This document shows, piece after piece, positions 53,924-64,000 of a stretch of 64,000 nucleotides of DNA (within the stretch, counting starts at the first letter, position 1; each line of letters starts with the position of its first letter). The notes under the pieces were generated by a model. That model made no database searches and had not been told where the DNA came from. It saw only the letters and a program-made list of their open reading frames with translations. This DNA is from Neoscytalidium dimidiatum (taxonomy: Eukaryota > Ascomycota > Dothideomycetes > Botryosphaeriales > Botryosphaeriaceae). Location: positions 3,658,001 to 3,722,000 of the forward strand of contig CM074697.1 of assembly GCA_037367355.1 (NCBI GenBank), read 5' to 3'. Made by a program: the position numbers and the translations under genes.

Positions 53924-55688
53924 ATGGTCAAGTCGACCTACAAGCCCACACCCGCGGCGCCTGCCCTGCCACCGCTACCTCCGGGCTGGACTGAGCACAA
54001 AGCTCCCTCAGGTGCGCAATTACGCGCCGAATCATTCTCCCTACTAACAATCTGGTGCAGGACATACCTACTACTACCATGCCGAGACAAAAAAGTCTAC
54101 CTACCAGCGTCCTGCTCCTATCCTCGAGCCGGCACAGCTGCAACCGCCCGTAAATTCAGCCTATCCCCTGAATACCTTCCCCGGCGCCCCATTCCAGGCC
54201 GGCTTCCCTCCGCAGTACCAACAACAATTCCCCATCCCGCACCATGACGGACGAGGCAACTTCCGCGGCGGCCATGGTTACCAAGACCGTCGCCGGCACC
54301 AGCCTGAGGATCGTCCCAAGCATAAATATGCAATACCCGGCTGCGCACCCTGGGTCCTCGTCAAGACGAAATTGGGACGGCGGTTCGTCCACAATTCCGA
54401 GACGAAGGAGAGCTTCTGGAAGTTTCCGCCAGATGTAATGAAGGGCGTGATTGAGTTCGACCGTATTGAACGCGAAAAACGGGAAAGGAGGGAGCGTGGC
54501 GAGCCAAGTGACATCGAGGATGAGGAGGCTGCGGCGGCAGAGTTGGCGGCTGCTGAGGAACGTGAGGGTGATGGGGAGCGGCCCTCGGTGAAGCCTGCGC
54601 CGGAGCGTAAGGACTATGACAGCGAGGAGTATGAAGAAGTTGAGATCACGGATGACGAGGAGGCTGAAGAAGAAGACGGTCCCTCGAAGCGGCAGAGAAC
54701 GGGAGGAGATGGCGAAGACGAGGCCGTCGAGTTTGACGAGGATGATATCGCATGGCAGCTACAAGCAATGGGCGAAGAGTACGGGCTCGATCCAGGAGAG
54801 TATGGCGACGGCGGTGAGGACCTTCCAGAGGGCTCGGAAGGTCTGTTGTTGACCGAGGAGGACTCCAAAGCCCTATTCCGAGAACTTCTGGACGATTATA
54901 ACTGCAACCCTTTCTCGACCTGGGACAAGATCATTGATGAAGGTCGCATTATCAATGACGACCGTTATACCGCCCTCACCACTATGAAGGCTCGAAAGGA
55001 AACTTGGGAAGAGTGGTCGCGTGACAAAGCGCAGATTCTAAAGGAGCAACGTGAGAAGGCTGCAAAGGAGGACCCTGCTATCCCGTATCTCGCCTTCTTG
55101 CAAAGGCACGCCACACCGAAACTCTATTGGCCCGAGTTCCGCCGGAAATTCAAGAAAGAACCAGAGATGAAGAACACGAAGCTCCTTGATAAAGACAGAG
55201 AAAAGTGGTACCGCGAGCATATCAATCGTCTCAAGCTTCCAGAGAGTACCCGCAAATCTGACCTCTCCGCGCTCCTCAAATCCATCCCCATCGCACAGCT
55301 CAACCGTTCTACGTCCATGGCGAACCTTCCCTCGGCTCTGTTGCGGGACCTACGCTTCATTTCCCTGCCGCCGTCGACAAGGGACCCGATGGTTGAGGCA
55401 TATATCTCAACACTTCCCCCGGCGCCAGAGACTACGGAGCAATCGGCGGAAGAGCTGGAAGAGGCAGAGCGGAAGAAGAAGGATCGTGAGAGGAGAGAAA
55501 AGGCTTTGGCCGAGCGTGAGCGGAGGGTGCAGGAAGAGAAGAGAAGGCAGCAGAGGGACTTAGCATACGGAAAGGGAAGACTGAGGGAAGAAGAAGAAGA
55601 GTTGAATAGAGCTATGAGGGTTGGCAAGGAAGGCTTGAAAGCGCAGTTGGGAGAATTGGCAGAGAAAGGAGAAACGCCAGAGGAATAG
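53924..55688 (+). CDS. URN1: WW/FF-domain splicing factor (URN1-like)
   Basis: Two exons, 53924-54011 and 54061-55688, with a 49-nt intron (GTGCGC...GTGCAG) inside the first WW domain; 572 codons (571 aa). WW1 spans about residues 16-50 (L-P-P-G-W-T-E-H-K-A-P-S-G, H-T-Y-Y-Y-H, T-Y-Q-R-P). A second WW-like unit at ~130-165 (A-P-W-V-L-V-K-T-K-L-G-R-R-F-V-H-N, F-W-K-F-P) follows a Gln/Pro/Gly-rich linker. An acidic region precedes an FF-type domain (about 305-360: F-R-E-L-L-D-D-Y-N-C-N-P-F-S-T-W-D-K), then a helical region and a basic coiled coil to the end. The layout matches yeast Urn1 and the TCERG1 group, associated with pre-mRNA splicing. The role is inferred from domains. Confidence 0.88.
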
Positions 55689-56979
55689 GAAGTACACCCT
55701 GCCTGAAAATGGTGTATGTTTGGAATTGCTTCTATTACCATCACTGCGCGAAGAAAAGGTCAACCTCGCAATCTATGGATTCGGCTGGGCAGTGGTAGGG
55801 GTCTAGCGGACAGTAAAGGATGTCCCACCATAGACTGCAGTTGGATAGCTTCTCGAAAAAAAAAAAAAAAAAACACTGCAAAAACAGACCGCACACCCAT
55901 TCAGATTTCCTGAAAGGTAAAGCGACCGTTCTGATGAGAATTTTATCAATTCCATTGACCATATTCTAAAGCCTCTATCAATCCAATATATAAAATATTG
56001 CTAATTGCCACTCACAGGCCGAGGATCAATTATCTCTAGCATTATCCGCCGTGTCTCAATTGTCCGGTAGATTTTCGACTAGTACTTGTTTCACGAAAGC
56101 CGCATTACAACAGTGCGAGAGTCGAGTGTGGATATCCTCAACGAATGCAGAATGTCATCCGCTCCAGGATCTCAATGCAGGCTTTTCCGCTCATAATTGC
56201 ATGGGCAAAATACTCTCCACAGAGTCTTTCGAACAGCCCTTCACTTCGGAAGTATTTGCGGCACCTCGATCCCAGTGAATGCAACGACGTTATCTCCCGG
56301 TTGAATGGCCACCGGCCCAAGTCCGAAAAAGCCGTTTTAGATCATGAAGAACCAGCGACTATATTACCAGTTTCCCATATCGCGCTCTGTGAAGAAATCG
56401 AAACTTTCACCGGCTGCACCATGATCTAAAGAAACGCCCAATGTTGACAAATTTTCGAACTTGGGCTTTGCTCACCCCATTTACAACTGCACTGAAAGTG
56501 TGCGTCAAATTATTGAGAACATTGTCCACTCGAATGAGGAGGCGATCCTGCAGTCGAGAATTAGGACAGCAATGTCTGTCTTGTGATGATATCCAGATCT
56601 CAACAAAATGGTCGTGCAGAGACAAAATTGGCACATTGAAGGACGTCAGAGTACCAAGACATAGAGTTCACCACTTCACAATCGATGCTAAGAGGCCTTG
56701 CGTGTCCACAGAACATCTTGGTACGAGACTACGCTCGCCAGTGTTGTATTGCGATCCTTCCACGGGAAATCGCGCATTGTTCGGTTTTATATCCCAGTGT
56801 GGTACCCAAGAAAGTCTACATTAACATCTGCTGAGACGATCCTTGTTGGAAGGTCCTTATTGTCGACATATGAAAAAGGCTGTGGAGGGATTGAGAGCCC
56901 TCGCTCTGCTACCTATCAATACACCGCATTCTGATCCTTGGTGTAATCGAATGGATCAAATATTGTTAGAATCAAGGAC
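55689..56979. other. Intergenic / HET gene debris
   Basis: No intact gene. A poly-A tract (~17 nt) at 55856. Short open segments on the minus strand (56634-56407, 56320-56138) may be decayed parts of the HET-domain gene that begins at 57865. Confidence 0.35.
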
Positions 56980-57865
56980 GGCCGAGGAGAGTGTAGGCTG
57001 TGTCTCGCGGATCAGTTGCGCATGAGGAGCGTGCTTCGTTCAACAAGTCCAGTGCGCTAAATGTGAAATCATCCACAGGTCATGGAGACTGGAAGAAATG
57101 AATGATCCTTAAGACCTTTCGTAGAAGGGCCCTATCTTCGGGGCTGAAAAGAGAGTCATCCTTACACATCCACACGAAGTACAAGGTTCTCCATGAAAGC
57201 TCTTCTACGCCTCAATGCGCCGAGGTGGAAGATACTGGGCCGCTCTTTTAAAAGATCCGGACCTTGTCGAACCATGGTAAGTCGAGAAGCCTTTGCATAT
57301 TTCTTACGCAGTCCTTTTTTATCACAAAAATCATAAGAGTTCCATGCGTAGCTTCCAGTACTATCAGAGGTCCTCCTGAAAAACGTGAACACTTCGTTGG
57401 CGAAATTATCGGGATCAGGGCCTAGTTATGTAGGAACACAGATGGCGCTGCGTACATGGATCGCATAATTTTAATTTGATGGCCACGCTCTCCCATGTTT
57501 TCCTGATTTATGCAGGTGGCGTCGGCCCAAAGGATTCGAGGCGATGTTGGTGGCTTAGGCCGAAATGTGTGTAGCACATCGTGCAAATTTCTGGTTATTC
57601 TAAGAAAGCGCCCGGAGCAATTGACAAGAACCCAATACCTCGGGCTTGGGTTACCCCATGCGTAAGAGATTGCCTCGTATTCAGTCAATCGCTTAACACT
57701 AACGGTAATTAGCCGCCCTTGCACTGGGTCCTTCCAATAGCCAGGAAGGGTTTCAAACAGGCGGACGTACCCTTTCTCTGGAAGTATATGCAAAGTATAA
57801 GGGGCCAGTTTGCTATCTTTGGTCTACTTGCACGTCTTCTTAATGGATTCGCGGAGCCTCTGCAT
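56980..57865 (-). pseudogene. Decayed HET-domain gene
   Basis: The minus strand carries pieces of a heterokaryon-incompatibility (HET, PF06985) protein in order. From ATG 57865: a short N-terminus with an in-frame TAG where Gln or Trp would fit; Y-E-A-I-S-Y-A-W-G (about 57680-57655); I-T-R-N-L-H-D; I-L-W-A-D-A-T-C-I-N-Q; and G-H-Q-I-K-I-M. A stop at 57424-57422 follows. The next motif (L-G-P-D-P-D-N-F-A) is in another frame, so there is at least one frameshift. A-T-D-P-R-D-T-A-Y-T-L-L-G near 57020 is the usual HET C-terminal motif. HET proteins trigger cell death on fusion of unlike strains; this copy cannot make a full protein. Single-exon reading from 57865 is assumed. Confidence 0.72.
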
Positions 57866-58184
57866 GATGGCTGGGCTGACCCCATACTTTGAAAGTACGC
57901 TATTCCACCCATCAGCGTTCGACGATCACCTTATCCTGAATCAATCCTGACGGCTTCAGCTTCCTTATTTTTGAGATTTCCGTAAGCCCCTTATGCAGAT
58001 AGTATAAACTTGGGCTGAGGCTGCGGGTCCTGACCTTCCGGAACTGCTTAAGCGAAGGGTCTATGATCGACACTGCGGAAGACACGTCAGAAAGCACAGG
58101 TCGGCGTACAATACTGTGTATTGTGGGGACCGGAGAGCAAGGCCGAAGCGCAAAGGTGGGTCCACATGCATCCTTCGCTGTACA

Positions 58185-59576
58185 ATGGGAACACAGACGG
58201 TGAGAGGACCAAAACTACTTCTCCTCCTCGAGCTCCTTTCTCAATACGTAGTTCATCTCGCAGCTTATGTCTTTCACGATCTCTATGTCCTCAAGCTGAC
58301 CAAAATGCCTTCCTCCCCTCTTCTTATATTGCCGCAGCTTCCCGAGTGGGTCCAGCAGCTCGCCCACATCCTTCCCCTCGCCGTTTTCATTGAGCTCATC
58401 GATGTATCCCTGAAATTCCACGTCTTCGAACTTAACGGTCTGGTACCGCTTTGGAACTGGCCTATCACTCCCAAGGATGCCCGTCTCCTCCTCTCCAATA
58501 AGGATAATACCACTGCATGCTTTCTTGACAAAGTGGACAGCTGTGGGAGCGCACTTCAATGTATCGACGGACGGCACGGTGATTGCTACCAGAGCAATGC
58601 CTCAACAACGGTCCGTCTCTGTGTTTCAAACCTCCCCATAGAGCAAAAAATTGCGAACGGTAGCCGTCTATTATTGAACGGCGAGGCGAGGATTCAGAGG
58701 CTTGACTTTCTGCACGTAACATCGATACAAACCTCATCTGGATCGCGGGTGAGGAAAGCATTATTTGGACAACAATCAATTCGATATTCCCTCGTGTCCT
58801 CACTTGGATGGCTTCTTTGGATCGCAGTGGCGTGCTTCAGCTTCCTGGCTGGACTGTACGTGGCTGCTGCTTACATGTTACTCATGCCACTAAGCGGGAT
58901 CGTGGCATTCCTCACACACGGCGGCGAACCCCGGACTTTGGATACCAGGACTTCAGAGTTCCGGAGACTGACTCTGGTGGCAGACAGCCTGAATGCAACG
59001 GACTGGTGGGGATTTTACGGCGGTAATCGTGCGCTCAGCTCACTCCTCCGAAGACCGCTGTTCCGTGAAGCTGGACTGACTCTCTCACGGCCGGTGCGCT
59101 TCGTCATGCGGATCATGGTGCTTGGTCAATGGGTTCTGGCCATAGTCGCATGCACCAAACAGGACTGGAATGCTCTGGTGATCTCCTTCTGGGTTTTCTG
59201 GTGCGCCCTCGCCAGCGAATACGGCTATTCCCCCAAACACAGCATCAAAAACTGGCTCAAATACTCTTGCAACGTTCAGATACGGCGGATACAAGCTGTA
59301 TTCTCTTCGAGAAAGGCCATGCTGGGTGCCCTGGTGTATCTGAACCCGGATACAATGGGACGGAGACTGCAATGGATCAATCATATCTTTGAAGACGGAC
59401 CGGACAGACGAGAGTGGGAGACAGCATTACTGGACTTCATCGAAACGGGAAGCTGCAATGATGACACGCTGAGGGACAAACAGTGGTGGGGCTGGATCGA
59501 AGAAGGCGTAGAGATGGGAAGGAGGATCTCGGCAACCCTGAAAGAATCGGAGAAGGGGGGTCCATTGACAGCGTAA
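58185..59576 (+). CDS. Fungal integral membrane protein, unknown role
   Basis: Single-exon frame; the first ATG at 58185 gives 463 aa (the frame is open a little further upstream without ATG). Hydrophobic segments: near residues 8-30 (L-L-L-L-L-E-L-L, partly amphipathic), a strong double segment L-G-W-L-L-W-I-A-V-A-C-F-S-F-L-A-G-L followed by Y-M-L-L-M-P-L-S-G-I-V-A-F (about 210-250), F-V-M-R-I-M-V-L-G-Q-W-V-L-A-I-V-A (about 305-325) and A-L-V-I-S-F-W-V-F-W-C-A-L (about 330-345). Between them N-A-T-D-W-W-G-F-Y-G-G and L-L-R-R-P-L-F recall a family of uncharacterised Pezizomycotina membrane proteins. The N-terminal ~190 residues have six Cys or so and may be lumenal. No enzymatic motif. Confidence 0.75.
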   Translation: MGTQTVRGPKLLLLLELLSQYVVHLAAYVFHDLYVLKLTKMPSSPLLILPQLPEWVQQLAHILPLAVFIELIDVSLKFHVFELNGLVPLWNWPITPKDARLLLSNKDNTTACFLDKVDSCGSALQCIDGRHGDCYQSNASTTVRLCVSNLPIEQKIANGSRLLLNGEARIQRLDFLHVTSIQTSSGSRVRKALFGQQSIRYSLVSSLGWLLWIAVACFSFLAGLYVAAAYMLLMPLSGIVAFLTHGGEPRTLDTRTSEFRRLTLVADSLNATDWWGFYGGNRALSSLLRRPLFREAGLTLSRPVRFVMRIMVLGQWVLAIVACTKQDWNALVISFWVFWCALASEYGYSPKHSIKNWLKYSCNVQIRRIQAVFSSRKAMLGALVYLNPDTMGRRLQWINHIFEDGPDRREWETALLDFIETGSCNDDTLRDKQWWGWIEEGVEMGRRISATLKESEKGGPLTA

Positions 59577-60052
59577 TAACTTAGTATGGAAGCAAAAAGT
59601 TAATTTTTTGGGTGTAGCTACAGGAACAATATCTCGTTGTAGAAACCGCGTATAATGCGAGTGAGTGTGTGGATGGAAGGAGCTTCCATTCCCTTGTGCC
59701 GGGGCCTTTCCGACAAACTTCGCGAAGAAAAAAAAACAAAAAACAGCTGTAACTCTCCAGTTTCAGACACCATTAAATTTATTCGTACCTTTCACTGGCA
59801 CTCTCTGATACTAGCATTCTCACCGACGTATCAAACGACATTCTTTTCTTTCGCAATCAGCCAGACGTTTGCCAAGCATTTCCGGAAGACCGCAACAGGA
59901 ATACATGGAGCGACGCCAAAAGGACACAAAGCACAAGAAAAGAAAAAATTGGAACAAACACCGGAACAATTCCTTGTACATCGAATTTTTGTCAGGATCG
60001 GGATAGCAACAGGTAAGACGGCTCTAACACTAAGCCGGGCAGCACGTCTGAT
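59577..60052. other. Intergenic or 5' part of next gene
   Basis: An open frame at 59655-60140 partly overlaps this stretch but shows no known domain; it may be leader or an early exon of the unresolved gene that follows. Confidence 0.3.
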
Positions 60053-61103
60053 TTGCGTAGCGACGAAGAGAGCAAATTTAAGAACACTGAAGGGCACAAA
60101 GAGGCTGCACAGAGTGTCACCAGACAAAATATCAGGTTGAGTATACCCAATGGTACATCTGGAAGCTCGCAGGAGAGCGGTGATAGCGAATACAGAGCTA
60201 AAACTATCCACAGGTCATATGCCGATGCGGTAGAGTGTTCAAATTTGCTCTCGACTGTCCAACCGCACCCTTCAAATCGACAACACATTTCTACCAACCA
60301 TTCGAACAGAGACGAAACAACCCTTCCGAAGTATTACTGTGAATATCAGGTCCCGGTTCATTACCACATCACCTTTCGACACACCGGATACGAACTTTAC
60401 TTTGCACCCCCGTTGATATACGAAAGCGAAAATAGCAGTGAATCGACTCAATATGCAAAATCAAACTCACAGGGTCGTGTCAGGCCACGATTATGACACT
60501 GGTCTCCATCAAAAACGCCTTGACGCGCCTACGAGTGACAGCTTGCATTCTCTACAGGCCTCCCAGACCCAGATGGCCTTTACTGGAGTCACCGAAGGCG
60601 CCAAAAGTGCTCGAAGTATCACTGGTAATGGTAATACCATCAATGCGCACGCCAACAAAGCTGCTCAAACAAATGGATCCCGGCCTTGCGGCCACGCCAA
60701 GTCGAGCAAATTCCTCAACTGTCCGAGCTGTCTTCCAGTTCATAGAGAGTCCCTTGTCCGAGAGACTTATCACACACCAAGTGCTCAATCAGGCAGGGGT
60801 CAGAGCGTTTGGCGACAGCTACCGACACTAAATGAATTGGAAATGATATCGAACAAGCACGATGCCTCCAAATTCCATGACCGCATCTGCGATATCCACG
60901 GATGTTGTGTCAACCGAAAACTGAAGAACATCTGGAAAGCGAGCCCGGAAGAACTAACCATGATGTATTCCAAAAACGTCTTGTTCATGCGGGCGCATGA
61001 TATTCCTCTGAATCAAGTCCACGTAGAGAACTGGACGTGGGAACAGGTGCGGCGGACAAGCCGCAAAGGATCATTGAATGAGCATCCACCCCGGGCACCA
61101 TAG
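60053..61103 (+). CDS. Unresolved spliced hypothetical gene
   Basis: Two overlapping plus-strand frames look like parts of one protein. The first (to ~60470) is polar and ends with C-E-Y-Q-V-P-V-H-Y-H-I-T-F-R-H-T-G-Y. The second (from about 60438, stop at 61103) has a Cys/His cluster (C-G-H-A, C-P-S-C, then C-D-I-H-G-C-C) and a structured end (N-I-W-K-A-S-P-E-E-L-T-M-M-Y, N-W-T-W-E-Q-V-R-R). An intron somewhere between 60,437 and 60,560 would join them, but no donor/acceptor pair gave a clean frame, so the model is incomplete. The first codon taken here (60053) is not an ATG. No family recognised. Confidence 0.4.
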
Positions 61104-61735
61104 GCCGGTATAGTTTTTTTTTTTTTTTACTGTGTAACCAGTTGAATTCTATGCATTGAGGTATTGGATATTGCCGTTGCTTGTGTTCAGTTTCGGAGGA
61201 AGCACTCTGACAGCGGAACTGTTGTCTGATGAGGCGTGGAAGGAGATGGTCTTGTTCAACGCATCAGTTTTCATTTACTGTTGGTATCCTCTGTCATTTC
61301 TCTATGCAAGTGTTTCATCGTTGATTGCAGCGGAGGATGCTTAAAGTTGAAATTGCGGTGAAGCTAGGAGAGCAGCTGGCCAAAATCCAGATTTGGCCTC
61401 GATGCCAGACATTTCTTGCCTAGAGTTCCAGTTAAGTGAGCACTTGTAAGCCAATCGCGTAATCTTCTGGTGATGTGCGGGGAGACGAACGAAGTCAAGC
61501 CGTCCCTTGCTCACCCGCTCAAGCTTGCTAGACCCTTGCGTCGATCGTCTCCAGCCATGACGCCATACCTACCTAAGCAACATTTAGGCAGCTACCGGCT
61601 CCATGCGTGAGAGTTGAGAGCTTGGAACTTCCTCGCTGACTCAAGTGCCGTCTTAAATACATTCCCAAATACACCAAAACCTAGGCCATCCGCTAAAGCC
61701 GGATCCAAGATCTCCAATCACTCACGGCTACCAAA
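61104..61735. other. Intergenic
   Basis: A 13-nt T tract at ~61115, then the promoter of the HhH gene. A short plus-strand frame at 61156-61344 has a hydrophobic core but no support as a gene. Confidence 0.4.
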
Positions 61736-62689
61736 ATGGTCACCACCCGCTCCAAAGCCCGCGAGGGAGACATCACGGAAGAGGTCTCCCAGAACCCACC
61801 GAGCAAAGCCGCAGCCATCCAAACCAAACCCAAGAAATCCGCAAACACCTCCCGCAAGCGCAAGGAGCCGGCATCCGCCAGCACGCCGCACGCCGCGAAC
61901 CAAGGCAAGAAGCGCAAAGACTCAGTCGCCGAGCAGCATCCGCAGGCGCCAGGAGACCGGCACTCCCAGCCCGGAGCTCAGCTCGAGGCGCCCAAAGCCA
62001 GATACAAGCACATGAGCAACGAAACCCCGCACGGCAGGCTCCTCTTCATCCTCCACGACGCCTACCGCGCGCCCGCCCCGCTGCACGACGCTGGTCTCTC
62101 GTCGCCCGACGAGCCGACCTCGCAGACGGTCCTCGCGCACGTCCTCAACGCGCTGCTCTCCTCCACGCGCATCTCGCACGACATCGCCGCGCGCACCGTC
62201 GCCCTGCTCGTTCGCGAGAACTACCATGACTTGCCGACGCTCAGGGCCACGACCTGGCAGCAGCGCACCGAGGTGCTCACCGAGGGCGGGTACACGCATT
62301 ACCGGGAGAAGACGGCGACGGAGCTGGGGGACCTGGCGGCGCTGTTGGACGAGCAGTACGGCGGGGATGCGAGCGCGCTGCTGCCGGGGGAGGAATTCAG
62401 CGAAGGGGAGGCCGCGCAGAAGGAGTTGCGGAGGCGGTTGAAAGCGATCAAAGGGATGGGGGACGTCGGGGCGGACATATTCATCGCGGCGGTGCAAGGG
62501 ATCTGGCCACGAGTGGCGCCGTTCTTGGATAAGCGGAGCCGCGAGACGGCAGCGGAAATTGGGTTGGGAGAGGATGTTAGAGCTTTGTTCGCGGAGATGT
62601 CAAAGAATGCGGGGAGGATGGCGAAGCTGAATGCCACATTGACCAGGGTGAGATTGGAGAAAAAGGCGGACGAATTGAAGGAGCTATGA
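61736..62689 (+). CDS. HhH DNA-glycosylase-fold protein
   Basis: Single exon, 317 aa, from ATG 61736 (context CCAAAATGG). Residues 1-95 are basic and disordered (T-R-S-K-A-R, S-R-K-R-K-E, G-K-K-R-K-D), consistent with nuclear location. Residues ~100-310 form a helical domain: L-L-F-I-L-H-D-A-Y-R, L-L-S-S-T-R-I-S, then T-W-Q-Q-R-T-E-V-L-T-E-G-G-Y-x-x-Y, and a helix-hairpin-helix I-K-G-M-G-D-V-G-A-D-I-F followed by V-Q-G-I-W-P-R-V-A-P-F-L-D. This resembles endonuclease III-like HhH-GPD proteins seen in bacteria and fungi. The usual catalytic Lys of true endonuclease III could not be placed, so DNA binding is likely but glycosylase activity is uncertain. Confidence 0.8.
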   Translation: MVTTRSKAREGDITEEVSQNPPSKAAAIQTKPKKSANTSRKRKEPASASTPHAANQGKKRKDSVAEQHPQAPGDRHSQPGAQLEAPKARYKHMSNETPHGRLLFILHDAYRAPAPLHDAGLSSPDEPTSQTVLAHVLNALLSSTRISHDIAARTVALLVRENYHDLPTLRATTWQQRTEVLTEGGYTHYREKTATELGDLAALLDEQYGGDASALLPGEEFSEGEAAQKELRRRLKAIKGMGDVGADIFIAAVQGIWPRVAPFLDKRSRETAAEIGLGEDVRALFAEMSKNAGRMAKLNATLTRVRLEKKADELKEL

Positions 62690-63031
62690 TCTGAGAAGCG
62701 AAATGATAGAAGTCAAGCTGCTCTGGTGGCTTTTTTCTTGGATCTAGAGCTATCCATCTCCAGATGACGCCGCACTTTCCTTGAATTTGAGTTCAGAGTA
62801 AGTCCGCACCGATGAAGGGTATTTTCCAGATTTCCCCGTCAGCAACCGTGAACCCGATAAGTAACCTTAACAAAACACATACGGTTGTATGCATGTTCCG
62901 TGCTTCTTTATGTTCAAGCGCACTGGTAAAGACCAAAATAAGTGGCTGACGCATAGAGTCGTTGGTCGATAATCTCAATCGATGGGCTTCTTGGGAGACG
63001 CGAATGCTCGTGAAAAGTGATGGATAGATCC
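62690..63031. other. Convergent 3' intergenic space
   Basis: Separates the stops of the HhH gene and the cap methyltransferase. No feature seen. Confidence 0.45.
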
Positions 63032-64000
63032 CTAAACCTTGTAGAAGCAGAAAGCGTGATAGAAGCCTTGAAATTGAAGATCAGAACGAGAGTCTTGAGG
63101 AGAGTAATCCGAGTCGGTGAACTTACTTGCAGCTTCCATCTCCTCATCGCTGATCAAGAGCGGGCCACGGTCTCGACCCCTGACTCCCATACGTTCACTT
63201 AATGGACCTAAGATAGGATCTCCATTCTCCTCGTCCCAAACCTCGTTAAACGGCTTCCGATATTGGAGTTCCAGGTTGTAGTCTTCAGCCAGACTAAGTT
63301 CTTCCATTAATAAGTGCTCAATGAGAACTTGAAGATATGACTTACGCTCGGAAGGCTTCCCACGGAACAACGTACTCTGGCACCGACTCTACTGCTTCCT
63401 CGAGGAAGTAGAAGTACTTCCAACCGAATGGTGGTCTGAAGACGCCATCGTGGGGAGTCTTGCCTGGAAACTTGACCCGATATATGCTGTTGCCCCACTC
63501 GACAGATTCGTCTTTTACTTCACCATCTTCCTTTTCAGGAGGCGGAGCTTCCTCTTTTGGTTCTTCAGCAGGCTTCTCAGGATCCCAGTCATCATCACTC
63601 GCATAAGTAGGCGAATCAGACCCATCAGCGCCAGCACCATTAGTAGCCGCGCGCTTACCGTTCTTCCTGTGGAACTCTTCGACCTTGGCAGAGAGGACGT
63701 CTGAGTTGGGAATGACGCCAATGAACCTTCCGCCTTTCTTCAAGGAACCGGCCACGTTACGCAGCATCCCCCGCGCCTTGTGCTCGCTCTCAAAAGCATA
63801 GTGCATGCAGAACATCATCGTGACCACGTCAAAGCCTCCACCTCCAAAACGGCCGGCACCGCCGCCCTCAGGGCCGACGCTCGGGTCGATACCCACATCA
63901 CGAATGATAGGGATATCACCAAGCCATTCGCCGTAGCCATCCTTCGCAAAGAATTCAGCATGGAAAACATGCTGCGGCCTGCCACGGTGGGGCTTCCTCT
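63032..64000 (-). CDS. ABD1: mRNA cap guanine-N7 methyltransferase, 3' part
   Basis: The 5' part lies beyond the right edge. Visible exons: 64000-63346, 63293-63127 and 63066-63032, with 52-nt (GTAAGT...ACTTAG) and 60-nt (GTAAGT...TTCAAG) introns and intact phase. The enzyme transfers methyl from S-adenosylmethionine to the cap guanine in the nucleus. Motifs: F-D-V-V-T-M-M-F-C-M-H-Y-A-F (SAM/cap-binding strand), L-K-K-G-G-R-F-I-G-V-I-P-N-S-D, W-G-N-S-I-Y, then F-G-W-K-Y-F-Y-F-L-E-E-A-V-E-S-V-P-E-Y-V-V-P-W, and the last residues F-Y-H-A-F-C-F-Y-K-V. An acidic Pro/Glu-rich insertion (about 60 residues) sits between the P-N-S-D and W-G-N-S motifs, as in other filamentous fungi. Confidence 0.93.

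Overview
The window is nuclear DNA from a filamentous ascomycete (Pezizomycotina; a dothideomycete would fit, but the class cannot be fixed from sequence alone). Genes carry short introns of about 45-150 nt with GTRNGY donors, CTAAC or CTGAC branch sites and NAG acceptors. Promoters and leaders are pyrimidine-rich, and several families are fungal (But2-domain secreted protein, HET domain, GXWXG/DUF4334). A Tc1-type transposon carries G-to-A changes in the dinucleotide context of repeat-induced point mutation (RIP).

Layout. 0-9.7 kb: 3' end of an HNH_2-type protein, a GXWXG/DUF4334 gene and a CocE/X-Pro-type hydrolase (both minus strand), a 2.9-kb stretch of decayed sequence, and an acidic nuclear-type protein behind paired ACGCGT boxes. 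9.7-18 kb: a possible intronic C/D snoRNA, a secreted But2-domain protein, a small hypothetical gene and an SDR oxidoreductase. 18-26.6 kb is a dense housekeeping block: DBF4, ATG12, ketopantoate hydroxymethyltransferase and the E2 enzyme UBC8. 26.6-34 kb is almost gene-free. 34-36 kb: a YANK-type AGC kinase. 37.6-39 kb: a RIP-mutated Tc1 element. 39-42.6 kb: GC-rich, low-complexity, no genes. 42.6-55.7 kb: a P1B heavy-metal ATPase, RAD4/XPC, a secreted protein, proteasome alpha-3 and a WW/FF splicing factor. 55.7-64 kb: a decayed HET gene, a membrane protein, an unresolved gene, a helix-hairpin-helix DNA-glycosylase-like protein and the 3' part of the mRNA cap methyltransferase.

The genes do not form one pathway. 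There is loose functional overlap in DNA replication and repair (DBF4, RAD4, the HhH protein and perhaps the acidic protein) and in ubiquitin and proteolysis (UBC8, PRE9, ATG12). No biosynthetic gene cluster is visible.

The most striking observation is the UBC8 gene. To keep the conserved reading frame it needs an 8-nt exon, a 3-nt exon and a 1-nt exon, so that one methionine codon is spread over three exons. Other points of interest are a GC-AG intron in DBF4, a transposase in which two of three catalytic acids were removed by RIP-type changes, and a candidate intronic C/D snoRNA. Exon boundaries given here were found by reading-frame arithmetic and family conservation, with no transcript data.
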